From an uncultured Prevotella sp. (GTDB lineage: Bacteria; Bacteroidota; Bacteroidia; Bacteroidales; Bacteroidaceae), in the NCBI GenBank assembly GCA_937889855.1, contig CALBYK010000226.1, positions 1 to 5,083 on the forward strand: DNA of 5,083 nucleotides. The letters are read 5' to 3'. The translations under genes and the position numbers were made by a program. Positions 1 through 5,083 of this stretch are shown one piece after another. Positions within the stretch are counted from its first letter, which is position 1, and every line of letters starts with the position of its first letter. The notes beneath the pieces are model-generated. The model saw nothing but the letters and a program-made list of their open reading frames with translations. It did not search any database and was not told where the DNA came from.

Positions 1-951
1 CTACAATACTTCATCCGTGAGGAGGGAGCCAAGAACGTGAACGTGCTGGTTGCAACAAGCGGTGACACCGGCTCTGCCGTGGCAAACGGATTCCTCGGTG
101 TGGATGGCATACACGTATACGTGCTATACCCGAAGGGAAAGGTGAGCAAGATTCAGGAGAGCCAGTTCACCACGCTCGGACATAACATCACAGCCATCGA
201 GGTGGACGGCGTGTTTGACGACTGCCAAGCTCTCGTAAAGCAAGCCTTCATGGACGACGAGCTAAACGGCAAAATGCGCCTGACGTCAGCCAATTCCATA
301 AATGTGGCGCGGTTCCTGCCGCAGGCATTCTACTACTTCTATGCCTACGCACAACTAAAGCGCATGGGCAAGCAGAACGGCTACGTTATATGCGTGCCAA
401 GCGGCAACTTCGGCAACATCACCGCTGCCATCTTCGGCCGCGAGATGGGACTGCCCGTGAAGAGGTTCATCGCTGCCAACAACGCCAACGACATTGTATA
501 TAAATACTTGCAGACGGGCAAGTACAGTCCGCGCCCGAGCATACAAACTATCGCCAACGCCATGGACGTAGGCGACCCGAGCAACTTCGCACGCATACAG
601 GACCTCTTTAAGGGCGACTGGCGGAAGATATCCAGCCTCATGAGCGGTGCAACATACAACGACAAACAGATACGTCAGGCCATGAGCAACTGCTACAACG
701 ACAACCACTACATACTCGACCCTCACGGGGCATGTGGCTACCAGGCTCTGAAGGACCTTCTGCTCGACGGCGAAGTGGGCGTGTTCGGAGAAACGGCACA
801 CCCTGCAAAGTTCAAAGACACGGTGGAAAGCGCCATCGGCGCGGAAGTGACAATACCTGAACGTCTTGCCGCATTTATGAAAGGCAAAAAGAAAAGCATA
901 GGGATGTCGAAAAACTTCAACGACTTCAAGGCTTTCCTAATGAAGGAATAA
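1..951 (+). CDS. thrC: Threonine synthase, 5'-truncated by window edge
   Basis: This PLP-dependent cytoplasmic enzyme converts O-phospho-L-homoserine and water to L-threonine and phosphate, the last step of threonine synthesis. Frame 1 is open from base 1, so the 316 visible residues are the C-terminal part. Bacteroidetes homologues are about 430 residues, so roughly 115-120 N-terminal residues lie outside the window, including the PLP-binding lysine region (F-K-D-type motif). Visible family motifs are VATSGDTGSA (around bases 49-78), SANSINVARFLPQ (about 289-327), the phosphate-binding loop PSGNFGN (397-417), LDPHGACGY (about 715-741) and GETAHPAKF (787-813). A GTG at base 37 lies in the middle of the fold and is not the start. 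In many Bacteroidetes thrC is last in a thrA-phosphoglycerate mutase-thrC operon; that is family knowledge and is not visible here. The stop is followed after 9 nt by a strong hairpin, consistent with the operon end. No frameshift or missing visible motif was noticed. Confidence 0.96.
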   Translation, partial: LQYFIREEGAKNVNVLVATSGDTGSAVANGFLGVDGIHVYVLYPKGKVSKIQESQFTTLGHNITAIEVDGVFDDCQALVKQAFMDDELNGKMRLTSANSINVARFLPQAFYYFYAYAQLKRMGKQNGYVICVPSGNFGNITAAIFGREMGLPVKRFIAANNANDIVYKYLQTGKYSPRPSIQTIANAMDVGDPSNFARIQDLFKGDWRKISSLMSGATYNDKQIRQAMSNCYNDNHYILDPHGACGYQALKDLLLDGEVGVFGETAHPAKFKDTVESAIGAEVTIPERLAAFMKGKKKSIGMSKNFNDFKAFLMKE

Positions 952-960
952 AATAAGAAC

Positions 961-997
961 AAGGTGTGTCAAGACCATAACAGTCTTGACACACCTT
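961..997. terminator. Bidirectional terminator hairpin between convergent genes
   Basis: AAGGTGTGTCAAGAC (961-975) and GTCTTGACACACCTT (983-997) form a perfect 15-bp stem with the 7-nt loop CATAACA. It lies 9 nt after the thrC stop and 86 nt beyond the stop of the convergent gene. On the minus strand the stem is followed by GTTCTTATTTTATT, a fair U-rich tail. On the plus strand it is followed by ATTTGCGCAAATTTAT, a poorer tail. The hairpin therefore fits the minus-strand transcript as an intrinsic terminator at least as well as thrC, and probably serves both. Confidence 0.85.
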
Positions 998-1083
998 ATT
1001 TGCGCAAATTTATACATCACAATCTACATTAATCTATATATCTGCAAATTGCGTGTAGGATATGTAAAAATGAAGAATGTTTA

Positions 1084-2391
1084 TTACTTAACAATCCGCT
1101 TAACGCTCTTGCCGTTGGCAAGGCGATTGATGACAAGACGGTTATTCGTAGGATTGCTGATTTTCTTACCCTCGATATCATAAGAAGCAACCACCTTACT
1201 TGATTCCTCGCCCTCAGCAACATTCTCCACACCTGTTGTTGAACTCTTTGTGTCAATTACGTAAGAGCCAAGGCACAGATTTTTGTCGTCATAATCAACA
1301 TAGCCATAGCCTACAATATAACGGCCGTCACCACTAATGGCACACGGCTGATTCAACTCGTTGGCATCCATTGTTTGCAGCTCCTTTATTTCCGGGAAAG
1401 CCTCACTCATTGCAATAGCCTTACTGCTGCGTGCAGGACATATAAAAGCTTTGGTAGCGTACGTGTTCTGGTCCTCTGTTGAGGCAATAATGGTTCCGTC
1501 ATTGGCGATGCCATTGGCATTGTAGAAAAGCTCAGGTGAAGCGTCAGGACATTCAATCAAGCCGAGAGTGTCTGCCTCCACATCATAACGCGCGATAACC
1601 TGACCGTAGAGAGGAGCGTAGCCATCCTCATCTGTGGCCTTGTCGTGAATGGAGAGCGCAACCCACTTGCCGTTGGCACTGACAGCCTCAGCCGTAACCT
1701 TGTCGTACTTCTGGAAACCAGTGAGCGTGAACGAGCCGTCAAAGAAACGCCTTGAAGCGACATTGAGCGAATAAGTCTGACCGTCATTGTTGCGATGCCA
1801 AATCACCATAGGATAGGTAGAGAAATTGTCAATGGCCGCACCAACGACTGTCGATCCGTCAGCGCTTGCCTGCATGACCTTGTAGCCCATTGTCTCATAT
1901 CCGAGAACCTCGTCTGAGAATGTTGGCAAAGAGCTCTTTGTCCCTTCAGCGTTCCAAAAGCAAGGAAACTGATTGTATCCCTTATCGTACGTCACACCAA
2001 ATGCCAAAGCAGCGTCGGATGTCGCACTTTTCACAAGTGAGCTTTCATCAGAGAGTTTAGTATACTCACCTGTGTTGAAGTCAAACTTGGCTGCATGTCC
2101 CTCAAAATAGCCAAAGCCCACACCCTCATCGTTCACACTGTTAACGCAAGCATCATTGTCACCTGTGTCCTCGCCAATATGCTCTGAGGCAAAATATTTT
2201 ATCTCGCCGGTTTTCATGTTTGCGATAAATGCCTGGCCAGGCATGTCCTCACCACCGATGAACTGTCCGTTCTGTGAGCATGTAATGGCCTGAAGATAGC
2301 CATTGGATGTCCACGGATAATACGTAAGCTTCTGCGCGGAAGCTACACCACAAGCTGCCACCAAAGCAGCGCTAAGTAAAAATCTTCTCAT
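1084..2391 (-). CDS. Exported seven-repeat (beta-propeller-like) protein of unknown function
   Basis: This 435-residue protein has a signal peptide: MRR, a hydrophobic stretch (residues 4-18), then ASA before Q20, giving a likely signal peptidase I cut after A19. VAAC at 11-14 also fits a lipobox loosely, but the residues after the Cys look more like the rest of a signal peptide. The body contains seven loosely similar units of 33-50 residues at about 31-68, 81-113, 118-155, 170-209, 231-280, 289-329 and 347-381. Most pair an 'A-x-S-x-[DN]G-x-x-[IV]-[VA]-G' strand motif (ASADGSTVVG, AISGDGRYIVG) with a later 'x-A-x-[IVF]-W/D' strand, as in HAF-type extracellular repeats and beta-propellers. 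A Ser/Glu-rich linker (382-398) leads to ASYDIEGKKISNP and a basic end, resembling a degenerate Bacteroidetes C-terminal sorting or anchoring segment. It is a single gene, convergent with thrC, with an AT-rich upstream region and no Shine-Dalgarno. The ATG at 2389-2391 is set by the signal peptide. Function, ligand and exact location (periplasm or surface) cannot be told from sequence. Confidence 0.9.
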   Translation of the reverse strand: MRRFLLSAALVAACGVASAQKLTYYPWTSNGYLQAITCSQNGQFIGGEDMPGQAFIANMKTGEIKYFASEHIGEDTGDNDACVNSVNDEGVGFGYFEGHAAKFDFNTGEYTKLSDESSLVKSATSDAALAFGVTYDKGYNQFPCFWNAEGTKSSLPTFSDEVLGYETMGYKVMQASADGSTVVGAAIDNFSTYPMVIWHRNNDGQTYSLNVASRRFFDGSFTLTGFQKYDKVTAEAVSANGKWVALSIHDKATDEDGYAPLYGQVIARYDVEADTLGLIECPDASPELFYNANGIANDGTIIASTEDQNTYATKAFICPARSSKAIAMSEAFPEIKELQTMDANELNQPCAISGDGRYIVGYGYVDYDDKNLCLGSYVIDTKSSTTGVENVAEGEESSKVVASYDIEGKKISNPTNNRLVINRLANGKSVKRIVK

Positions 2392-2510
2392 AATTATATT
2401 AATTTATAAATTCTGCAATTATTATCCTTATACACAAGTGAATGAAAAATCAAATGAGGCCTGAATGCCTTTATTACAATCTCTCTAATTATCACACTTT
2501 AATAAAACTG

Positions 2511-2536
2511 TTACAAAATTACTATTTATTTTGTAA
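2511..2536. repeat. 9-bp inverted repeat overlapping the candidate promoter
   Basis: TTACAAAAT (2511-2519) and ATTTTGTAA (2528-2536) are perfect reverse complements separated by 8 nt. A third half-copy, TTACAAA (2545-2551), follows 8 nt later. The left arm covers the putative -7 box of the minus-strand gene, and the spacing of arms is like that of a dimeric regulator site. The operator role is inference; the repeat itself is directly visible. Confidence 0.5.
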
Positions 2537-2543
2537 AAACAAC
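2514..2543 (-). promoter_or_regulatory. Candidate Bacteroidetes promoter of the exported-protein gene
   Basis: On the minus strand TAATTTTG (2521-2514) matches the Bacteroidetes -7 consensus TAnnTTTG. GTTG (2543-2540), 18 nt upstream, is a 3/4 match to the -33 TTTG box. Transcription would start near 2505-2508, leaving a leader of about 115 nt before the ATG at 2391. It is the only TAnnTTTG match I found on this strand between 2392 and 2600, but the region is very AT-rich, so chance is a real alternative. Confidence 0.45.
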
Positions 2544-2670
2544 ATTACAAATCTGTTATTTTACATTAAATGAAACTTAATTGAATATTTATATAATAAT
2601 CAAGCAATGATTAAGTATTGCAACCCAAGCCTTGACATCAGAATAAATAGAAAACAAATGGCAGAAACAT

Positions 2671-2702
2671 TTTGCAGTATGAAACGAAAATCGTAACTTT
2701 GC
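2671..2702 (+). promoter_or_regulatory. Strong Bacteroidetes promoter upstream of the putative ncRNA
   Basis: TTTG (2671-2674) and TAACTTTGC (2694-2702) match the Bacteroidetes -33 TTTG and -7 TAnnTTTG(C) elements fully, with a 19-nt spacer, the usual distance. Transcription would start around 2706-2712. No convincing protein gene follows for about 440 nt, but a structured RNA element does. Half-sites TTTGCA (2698-2703) and TGCAAA (2705-2710) form a short palindrome across the -7 box and start region. Confidence 0.75.
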
Positions 2703-2706
2703 AATG

Positions 2707-2930
2707 CAAAAAAGCGAAAGACTTTATTAACGATATAGGGGTCGTGCCAGTTTGATCGGGATACTCATCAATAAAAAAATCGAAACCGAGAAGACTTCTT
2801 TTGCCAATGGCGGGCCATATAAAACCCTCAGTGGACTAAGCTGCAAAGCCGGTGGATTACAAAGGCGGAGAGCTCTCAAATCTTACATACTCGGAGTTTC
2901 ATCACATCACTGGGCGACCCTTTTCTTCTT
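2707..2930 (+). ncRNA. Putative structured small RNA with end-pairing helix
   Basis: The 5' boundary is estimated from the promoter and the 3' boundary from the U-rich tract. The ends of the element pair: 2737-2751 (core GGGTCG then CCAGT) pairs with 2909-2922 (ACTGG then CGACCC), giving 14 bp including two G-U pairs and one bulged G (2746). UUUUCUUCUUU (2921-2931) overlaps the last two pairs and runs on as a terminator-like tail. Inside, GAAACCGAG (2782-2790) pairs with CUCGG (2890-2894) and UUUC (2897-2900), 9 bp with a 2-nt bulge. A small hairpin UUGAU/AUCAA (2752-2756/2767-2771) lies in the 5' side of the internal loop. The inner arm allows UUUGCC (2800-2805) with GGCGGA (2864-2869), and AUGG/CCAU (2807-2810/2815-2818). 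A closing helix, an asymmetric internal loop and about 200 nt in length are reminiscent of 6S RNA, but I recognise no diagnostic sequence. No tRNA, tmRNA, SRP or RNase P core was seen. The alternative is a long umuDC leader or chance pairing. Confidence 0.55.
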
Positions 2931-3047
2931 TCACAAACATTTTTATCTATTATCTTATTAATTTGGCATCTGTCTATTTGCGACCCATCCAAACAATAAT
3001 CACAGGAAACAACAAGAGTTTCAACTTCACGATTTGTATCCATTGAT

Positions 3048-3080
3048 ATTGGCGTTTTGAGATAAATGGTGTACCTTTGC
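3048..3080 (+). promoter_or_regulatory. Promoter of the umuDC operon
   Basis: TACCTTTGC (3072-3080) is a full match to the Bacteroidetes -7 box TAnnTTTG(C). ATTG (3048-3051), 20 nt upstream, is a 3/4 match to the -33 box. The expected start is about 3085-3091, giving a leader of roughly 60 nt to the chosen umuD ATG at 3148. An 8-bp dyad, GATAAATG (3061-3068) and CATTTATC (3102-3109), brackets the -7 box and the start site. I saw no E. coli-type CTG-N10-CAG LexA site suitably placed here. Confidence 0.65.
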
Positions 3081-3147
3081 AATCCTTTAGATGAATTTAC
3101 GCATTTATCCACTAATGATGTGTGGCTTGCTTTCAAGAAACTTAGAA

Positions 3148-3585
3148 ATGTCAAAAATAAAACTCCTAAAAGGCGACTTCGCAAGTAAACTTGCACTCGC
3201 ACTCGCCCCAACTATAAAGGCAGGTTTTCCAAGTCCGGCAGAAGACTACCTTCATGACAGTCTTGATTTCAACCGCGACCTCATAAAAAACCCAGAAGCC
3301 ACGTTCTACGGCCGTGTTTCAGGCGACTCTATGATTGATGCCGGCATATGCGATAATGACATTGCCGTAATCGATCGCTCGATACAGCCTATTGACGGAG
3401 ATATTATTGTCGCCTTTGTCAATGGTGAGTTTACTATAAAATATCTTGACCTCACACACAAGGATGAAGGCTATATAGAACTTCGCCCAGCCAACTCAAA
3501 TTACTCGCCCATACGCATTGACGCTGACGACAATTTCAGAGTTTGGGGCGTTGTAGTGTGGACTATTAAGCAATGGAGAAGATAA
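3148..3585 (+). CDS. umuD: UmuD-like S24 peptidase, DNA polymerase V accessory subunit
   Basis: This protein cleaves itself when stimulated by the RecA filament, and the shortened form associates with UmuC to make translesion polymerase V. The 145-residue product matches the usual length (E. coli 139). The cleavage region KAGFPSPAEDY (residues 24-34) has the scissile Ala25-Gly26; E. coli UmuD has Cys-Gly here, LexA Ala-Gly. The nucleophile is Ser61 in SGDSMIDAG, and the general-base Lys98 is in GEFTIKYL. DIAVID (71-76) and the C-terminal VWGVVVW strand (132-138) are also typical of the fold. In-frame ATGs at 3091, 3115 and 3118 would add up to 19 residues. I prefer 3148 because the product then has family length and because 3091 falls at the expected transcription start. 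No helix-turn-helix domain is present, which separates it from LexA. umuC begins 4 nt after its stop, so the two are one operon and probably translationally coupled. Confidence 0.93.
   Translation: MSKIKLLKGDFASKLALALAPTIKAGFPSPAEDYLHDSLDFNRDLIKNPEATFYGRVSGDSMIDAGICDNDIAVIDRSIQPIDGDIIVAFVNGEFTIKYLDLTHKDEGYIELRPANSNYSPIRIDADDNFRVWGVVVWTIKQWRR
3575..3581 (+). promoter_or_regulatory. Shine-Dalgarno-like purine run before umuC
   Basis: GGAGAAG lies inside the last codons of umuD, 8 nt before the umuC ATG at 3590. Strong Shine-Dalgarno sequences are uncommon in Bacteroidetes, so this may be incidental. Together with the 4-nt gap it supports ATG 3590 as the umuC start and coupling to umuD translation. 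Confidence 0.4.
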
Positions 3586-3589
3586 AGCA

Positions 3590-4873
3590 ATGAAGTGGTA
3601 TGCTATCTGTGACTGCGACAACTGCTATGTCAGTTGTGAGCGCGTTTTCCGTCCTGACTTGGATGGGAAGCCCGTTGTCGTGCTTTCCAACAACGACGGC
3701 TGTGTTGTGGCTCGCAGCGCAGAGGCAAAACAATTGGGCATCAAGGCCGGCACTCCTTTCTTTCAATTAAGGCAGCTCTTCCCGAGTACCCGTATAGAGG
3801 CTTTTTCATCAAACTATGAACTTTATGGAGAAATCACCGGTCGCGTCATGGCCATTATCCGTGACATGGCTCCACAGTGTTTCCGCTACTCCATTGACGA
3901 GGCTTTTGCTATACTCGACGGCTTTTCCCACGAACAACTCAAGATGTGGGGCACAAAACTGCATGACCGCGTCCTACATTCCGTCGGGATGCCTATTAGC
4001 ATAGGTATAGCCCCTAACAAGACGTTGGCTAAAATGGCCTCGCATTTTGCCAAGAAATACCCTGGCTACAATCATGTTTGCATTATTGACTCAGATGAGC
4101 GACGCATGAAGGCTTCCAAGTTATATCCCATAGGCGAAGTGTGGGGCATCGGACACCGCTATGCCGCACGCCTCGAAAGTATGGGAATCAAGACAGCTTT
4201 TGATTTTGCCGTTCATGCACGCTCTTGGGTGGCTTCCACCTTCAAAACGATTGTCGTTGAGCGTACCTGGTCTGAACTCAACGGCATTGATTGTGTTCCA
4301 GATGACATTACTGCCACGAAGAAAAGTGTCTGCACGAGCCGTAGCTTTAACGGTATGGTGCATGATTTTGACACGCTGCGCACTCATATAGCCAACTTTG
4401 CGGCAAGATGCGCGGAAAAGCTGCGCAAACAACAGTCGGCCACCAATATCGTAGGCGTGTTCATCGACTCAAACCATTTCCGACCGGAACTTACCCAATA
4501 TCAGAATATGGCAGAAGTGACATTTTCAACTCCGTCATCATCTACAATTGATATTGTCAAAGCTGCCACCTCATGCCTTAGAAAAATCTACCGACACGAC
4601 ATCTTCTATAAACGGGCCGGTGTTATCCTCATGGGTGTTGTACCTAACACTGCCATTCAGCCCGACCTTTTCACATTCAATGCAAAGCGGCACGAGCACA
4701 TGGCTCATCTTGACAGCACCGTTGACAAAATCAACAAGGTTGACGGCACCGAGACCGTAATTCTTTCCTCACAACAATATCCAAAAGGAAAGAAGTTTGC
4801 AGATGCCATAAAACATGAGCACAAGAGTGCATGTCCGACAACAAGATGGAACGACATTATAAAACTGACATAA
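3590..4873 (+). CDS. umuC: UmuC, Y-family DNA polymerase V catalytic subunit
   Basis: This is an error-prone translesion DNA polymerase that inserts nucleotides opposite damaged bases when joined by processed UmuD and RecA. The 427 residues match the family length (E. coli 422). The palm starts with YAICDCDNCYVSCE: metal-binding Asp8 and the probable steric-gate Tyr13. RPDLDGKPVVVLSNNDGC (21-38) and FSSNYELYG (72-80) are classic UmuC fingers/palm motifs. YSIDEA (100-105) carries catalytic Asp103 and Glu104. A thumb helix-hairpin-helix lies at about 181-200 (IGEVWGIGHRYAARLESMGI), and the little finger at about 242-352. QPDLF (357-361) fits the QxxLF beta-clamp binding pentapeptide. The C-terminal TTRW (417-420) belongs to the UmuC-specific tail (DUF4113-like). 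All key residues are intact, so it should be active. It follows umuD by 4 nt. No clear terminator hairpin was seen in the 100 nt after the stop. Confidence 0.97.
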   Translation: MKWYAICDCDNCYVSCERVFRPDLDGKPVVVLSNNDGCVVARSAEAKQLGIKAGTPFFQLRQLFPSTRIEAFSSNYELYGEITGRVMAIIRDMAPQCFRYSIDEAFAILDGFSHEQLKMWGTKLHDRVLHSVGMPISIGIAPNKTLAKMASHFAKKYPGYNHVCIIDSDERRMKASKLYPIGEVWGIGHRYAARLESMGIKTAFDFAVHARSWVASTFKTIVVERTWSELNGIDCVPDDITATKKSVCTSRSFNGMVHDFDTLRTHIANFAARCAEKLRKQQSATNIVGVFIDSNHFRPELTQYQNMAEVTFSTPSSSTIDIVKAATSCLRKIYRHDIFYKRAGVILMGVVPNTAIQPDLFTFNAKRHEHMAHLDSTVDKINKVDGTETVILSSQQYPKGKKFADAIKHEHKSACPTTRWNDIIKLT

Positions 4874-4923
4874 GGCTATGCATTCTCACTTCTACGTTCT
4901 GCGCTTGTGTCACTCCATACAGG

Positions 4924-4948
4924 TACACTAAAAGTGTAGTATCTTTGC
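4924..4948 (+). promoter_or_regulatory. Candidate promoter with abutting palindrome, upstream of the right-edge gene
   Basis: TATCTTTGC (4940-4948) is a full match to the Bacteroidetes -7 box TAnnTTTG(C), 26 nt before the ATG at 4975. No good TTTG -33 box is found at 19-21 nt upstream. In its place the spacer holds the palindrome TACACT-AAA-AGTGTA (4924-4938), ending one base before the -7 box. The palindrome could be a regulator site replacing a weak -33 box, or a weak hairpin at the end of the umuC transcript. Confidence 0.5.
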
Positions 4949-4974
4949 GCTCGAAACCATTCCACCCGAATATT

Positions 4975-5083
4975 ATGAGCGACTTCCACATCTACATCAA
5001 AATGCCCTCCTACCTGCGCCAATGGTTCATCCATCGGCACAGTGGCACTGACCCCGTGCGTCTGAACAACGGCAGCATCGAGT
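4975..5083 (+). CDS. Start of a conserved-looking hypothetical protein, cut by window edge
   Basis: From ATG 4975 the frame stays open for 36 codons to the end of the window. It begins MSDFHIYIKMPSYLRQWF and continues with a His/Arg-rich stretch and a PVRLNNGS segment. The GC-rich third codon positions, a promoter box 26 nt upstream and an AT-rich patch just before the ATG support real coding. From memory, short Bacteroidales proteins of unknown function begin in a similar way, but I could not verify this and assign no function. There is no signal peptide or membrane segment in the visible part. It lies 101 nt after umuC on the same strand, so read-through from the umuDC operon is possible, though its own promoter box argues for a separate unit. 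Confidence 0.62.
   Translation, partial: MSDFHIYIKMPSYLRQWFIHRHSGTDPVRLNNGSIE

Noticed and set aside
355..801. Long minus-strand ORF of 148 aa inside thrC
   Set aside because: It is antisense to conserved thrC motifs, with a low-complexity Val/Ala-rich translation caused by thrC codon bias.
986..1183. Plus-strand ORF of 65 aa in the convergent intergenic region
   Set aside because: It starts inside the terminator hairpin and runs antisense into the exported-protein gene. There is no supporting signal.
2604..2621. Short inverted repeat GCAAT-N8-ATTGC
   Set aside because: There are only 5 paired bases in AT-rich DNA, not linked to a promoter box. It is likely chance.
2632..2637. TTGACA, a sigma70-like -35 hexamer
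   Set aside because: No TATAAT-like partner sits at 16-18 nt, and Bacteroidetes primary promoters use TTTG/TAnnTTTG instead.
2703..2930. tRNA, tmRNA, SRP RNA or RNase P RNA identity for the structured region
   Set aside because: There is no T-loop TTCGAATCC-like sequence, no CCA end and no SRP GGAAGGAAGCAGCC-like core. The RNase P conserved region I consensus is also absent.
2914..2986. Direct repeat GCGACCC (2914-2920 and 2980-2986), a possible alternative partner for GGGTCG at 2739-2744
   Set aside because: The second copy pairs over only 6-7 bases and lacks the CCAGT/ACTGG extension and the U-tract. A switch is not supported.
2752..3046. Two overlapping plus-strand ORFs (2752-2961, 69 aa; 2852-3046, 64 aa)
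   Set aside because: Both rely on non-ATG starts, lack ribosome-site or domain signals and overlap each other. Both run into AT-rich non-coding sequence. The region is better explained by RNA helices.
2876..3211. Minus-strand ORF of 111 aa over the umuD promoter and start
   Set aside because: It is antisense to umuD's 5' end and promoter, its composition is not protein-like, and it has no promoter of its own. It is a shadow frame.
1..5083. CRISPR array, insertion sequence or integrase attachment site
   Set aside because: No regularly spaced repeats, no transposase or integrase coding and no terminal inverted repeats with target duplications were seen.

Overview
The window looks like chromosomal DNA from a Bacteroidales bacterium, most likely Prevotella or a close relative. 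Three things point there: recurring TAnnTTTG-type promoter boxes in place of sigma70 hexamers, few clear Shine-Dalgarno sequences, and protein sequences (threonine synthase, UmuD/UmuC, a secreted repeat protein) of Bacteroidetes style. The genus assignment is inference; no rRNA or marker search was possible.

Layout. Bases 1-951 (+) are the 3' two-thirds to three-quarters of thrC (threonine synthase), open at the left edge. A 15-bp perfect hairpin at 961-997 sits between it and the convergent gene at 1084-2391 (-), and probably terminates both. That gene encodes a 435-residue exported protein with seven similar repeats, read here as a possible seven-bladed beta-propeller, followed by a degenerate C-terminal segment. 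Its AT-rich upstream region (about 2392-2600) has a candidate promoter overlapped by a 9-bp inverted repeat.

Bases 2600-3090 hold no convincing protein gene. They do contain a well-formed Bacteroidetes promoter (2671-2702), followed by a stretch whose two ends pair in a 14-bp helix (2737-2751 with 2909-2922). A second long-range helix is nested inside, and a U-rich tract follows directly. I read this as an unannotated structured non-coding RNA of roughly 200 nt, and it is the most interesting item in the window.

Bases 3048-4873 (+) are an SOS-mutagenesis type operon. It has its own promoter, then umuD (S24 self-cleaving protease-like accessory subunit, start revised to 3148), then 4 nt later umuC (Y-family DNA polymerase V catalytic subunit). 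The two products would form an error-prone translesion polymerase, with UmuD activated by autocleavage at an Ala-Gly bond. At the right edge a further + strand gene begins at 4975 behind its own putative promoter, and only its first 36 codons are present.

The genes do not form one pathway: amino-acid biosynthesis, an exported protein, a putative small RNA and DNA-damage tolerance sit side by side as separate transcription units.
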